Positions 5,682 through 7,743 of a DNA stretch of 7,743 nucleotides are shown here, one piece after another. Source of the DNA: Alphaproteobacteria bacterium (GTDB taxonomy: Bacteria > Pseudomonadota > Alphaproteobacteria > Rs-D84); NCBI GenBank assembly GCA_009785765.1, contig WQVP01000015.1:1-7743 (forward strand). The letters run 5' to 3'. The position numbers were made by a program, and so were the translations under genes. Every line of letters starts with the position of its first letter. Position 1 is the stretch's first letter. A model generated the notes under the pieces. That model saw only the letters and a program-made list of their open reading frames with translations, was not told the DNA's origin and ran no database searches.

Positions 5682-6428
5682 CTATTTTTGCTGAAAGTCG
5701 CAATAACGTCGAACCGGGCACATATCACACTTTGGTTTGCGGGCGATGCATATATAGCGGCCATGCAAAACCATTACATGATTCGCAATTGCATGATATT
5801 TTTTCGGGATAACTTTCATTAATGCACGTTCAATTTTTTCAGGTGTATTGTCGGATTCAGACACCCATCCATACCGATGCGCATTCCGCATAACGTGCGT
5901 GTCCACGCCAATCAACGGCGCACCCCACAAAACATTCATAATAACATTCGCGGTTTTTCGACCAATGCCGGGCAATGCCATTAATTCTTTTTGGTTGTGA
6001 TATTTTTTTGGAAAGCGCCATTCCAGTTCCCCTCCTGTGGAGGGGTGGCGCGAAGCGCCGGGGTGGTCTTTGTTAGACCTGTTTTTTAAGACCACCCCGC
6101 CCTGCGGGCACCCCTCCACAGGAGGGGAACTTAGTATGCGACTAAGCCCAATTATATGTCTTGCCTTGTTATTAAAAAACGAAATTTGTTTGATGTATTG
6201 TTTTAATTTGGCCTCGCCCAATTCCAACATAGCAAAGGGGTCGGGCGCCGCCGCAAACAGTGCAGGCGTGATTTCATTCACTTTTTTATCCGTTGCCTGG
6301 GCCGATAAAATAACCGCCACGGCGAATGTAAATTCATTTATATAAAACAACTCTGAATCCAGATTTCCAAATCGCTCTTGCAGGAACTTTGGGACTTTTT
6401 TGAAATAAACTTCTGGCGTTAACCTCAT
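5682..6428 (-). CDS. nth: Endonuclease III with an in-frame palindromic insertion
   Basis: Nth is the base-excision-repair glycosylase/AP lyase for oxidised pyrimidines. Key residues are present: the helix-hairpin-helix LPGIGRKTANV (152-162) with catalytic Lys158, the VDTHV motif with Asp176, and the four cluster cysteines C227, C234, C237 and C243 in the C-x6-C-x2-C-x5-C spacing of the [4Fe-4S] loop. The product is 248 residues against about 211 in E. coli. The excess is residues about 100-135, encoded by the palindrome at 6025-6131, which lies between the RIL helix and the HhH. Removing it restores normal length, and the frame is open throughout, so the gene is probably functional with an extra surface loop. 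Its start overlaps the upstream gene's stop (ATGA), indicating coupling. Confidence 0.95.
   Translation of the reverse strand: MRLTPEVYFKKVPKFLQERFGNLDSELFYINEFTFAVAVILSAQATDKKVNEITPALFAAAPDPFAMLELGEAKLKQYIKQISFFNNKARHIIGLSRILSSPPVEGCPQGGVVLKNRSNKDHPGASRHPSTGGELEWRFPKKYHNQKELMALPGIGRKTANVIMNVLWGAPLIGVDTHVMRNAHRYGWVSESDNTPEKIERALMKVIPKKYHAIANHVMVLHGRYICIARKPKCDMCPVRRYCDFQQK
6025..6131. mobile_element. Nested 107-bp palindromic element inserted in nth
   Basis: Perfect 23-bp inverted arms (6025-6047 and 6109-6131) enclose two small hairpins (GGCGC/GCGCC at 6047-6059, CCCGC/GCGGG at 6096-6108) and a perfect inner 11-bp stem (6060-6070 with 6088-6098). The layout is cruciform. It is GC-rich against its surroundings and translates in frame. 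It is comparable in kind to Rickettsia palindromic elements, though I do not claim the same family. No clear target-site duplication is seen. Confidence 0.85.
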
Positions 6429-6877
6429 TGTTGTTTTCCATTATCCATAACAATCTTATCAAATACAAAATGACTTTGGATGTGTTTTAAAAAATGGGAT
6501 TGCGGCCGAAGACCGAAATAATTCCGTGCCAATGTAATGTGTGGCCGGTAAACACCGTGTGTGGTATCAAGATTATACTCAGACTTTAAGTGCGCCCGTA
6601 ATTTTTGCATGCGCCCGGATTCAAATCGCAGCAATACACAACGTCCGTCATCGTGTGTTTCCATAATCTGGAATTCTTTGTCATGTGGGTTAAAAGGCCC
6701 TGCATAACCACCTGGGATAATAATATTTTTGACCGGAACAATTGTTTTGCTGTAAAGAATGGTACAGTGCAGGTTTGTCGGAACAGGTACGCCAATTGCG
6801 GTGCACAAACTTTTAATATTTTGTAAAGTTTGTGCGTCCGGCAAAGCGTATATAAATGTTCTTGTCATTTTGTCCAT
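6425..6877 (-). CDS. 2H phosphoesterase superfamily protein (2'-5' RNA ligase/cyclic phosphodiesterase-like)
   Basis: 2H enzymes use two H-x-T/S motifs to act on 2',3'-cyclic or 2'-5' phosphodiester bonds. The 150-residue product has both: HCTI at 37-40 (within NLHCTILYS) and HITL at 113-116 (within RPHITLAR), spaced as in the family, with a conserved PHITLAR like ThpR/LigT. It is shorter than ThpR (about 175-190). In size and in the LHxTxxYS form of the first motif it recalls the phage anti-CBASS nuclease Acb1, another 2H protein; that likeness is from memory and untested. A good AAAGG (6884-6888 on this strand) supports the start at 6877. The gene sits 1 bp after the ileS stop and overlaps nth by ATGA, so it is in a tight operon. 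The substrate is unknown; a tRNA-related role would suit the neighbours. Confidence 0.8.
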   Translation of the reverse strand: MDKMTRTFIYALPDAQTLQNIKSLCTAIGVPVPTNLHCTILYSKTIVPVKNIIIPGGYAGPFNPHDKEFQIMETHDDGRCVLLRFESGRMQKLRAHLKSEYNLDTTHGVYRPHITLARNYFGLRPQSHFLKHIQSHFVFDKIVMDNGKQQ

Positions 6878-6878
6878 A

Positions 6879-7743
<865 letters not shown>

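Noticed and set aside
6037..6345. Plus-strand 102-codon frame across nth
   Set aside because: It begins in the palindromic element and continues antisense to nth; a shadow, not a gene.

Overview
The window reads as ordinary chromosome from a low-GC, probably host-associated or streamlined alphaproteobacterium. The case rests on the rpmI-rplT-pheS-pheT order with no infC in front, on the PheS and PheT family features, and on a C-terminal IleRS fragment that resembles the eukaryote/archaea-like (type 2) enzyme known from Rickettsiales and some other bacteria. No marker here fixes the order or genus; the lineage is inferred.

Layout. mreC (cell shape) is on the minus strand at 24-872. A repeat-filled divergent spacer (873-1107) follows. 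The plus strand then carries rpmI (L35), rplT (L20), an intrinsic terminator-like hairpin lying inside a possible 24-codon leader ORF, pheS, pheT and a 1-nt-overlapping RidA-family gene. A palindromic intergenic element (5543-5681) separates these from a convergent minus-strand group read from the right edge: the 3' end of ileS, a small 2H phosphoesterase, and nth (endonuclease III). The last three are tightly packed, with a 1-bp gap and an ATGA overlap.

The genes are mostly information processing: two ribosomal proteins, two aminoacyl-tRNA synthetases (Phe, Ile), base-excision repair, one RNA or cyclic-nucleotide 2H enzyme, metabolite-damage control (Rid) and cell-wall elongation (MreC).

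The striking feature is a heavy load of short, mostly 7-bp tandem arrays of several unrelated sequences. They sit between genes, directly against start codons, and in frame inside essential genes (pheT four times, ileS twice). A separate 107-bp nested palindrome with perfect 23-bp arms is inserted in frame in nth. PheS also has an unusual amino-acid-binding loop, with two normally conserved phenylalanines replaced by His and Gly, and the Rid protein lacks the catalytic arginine.
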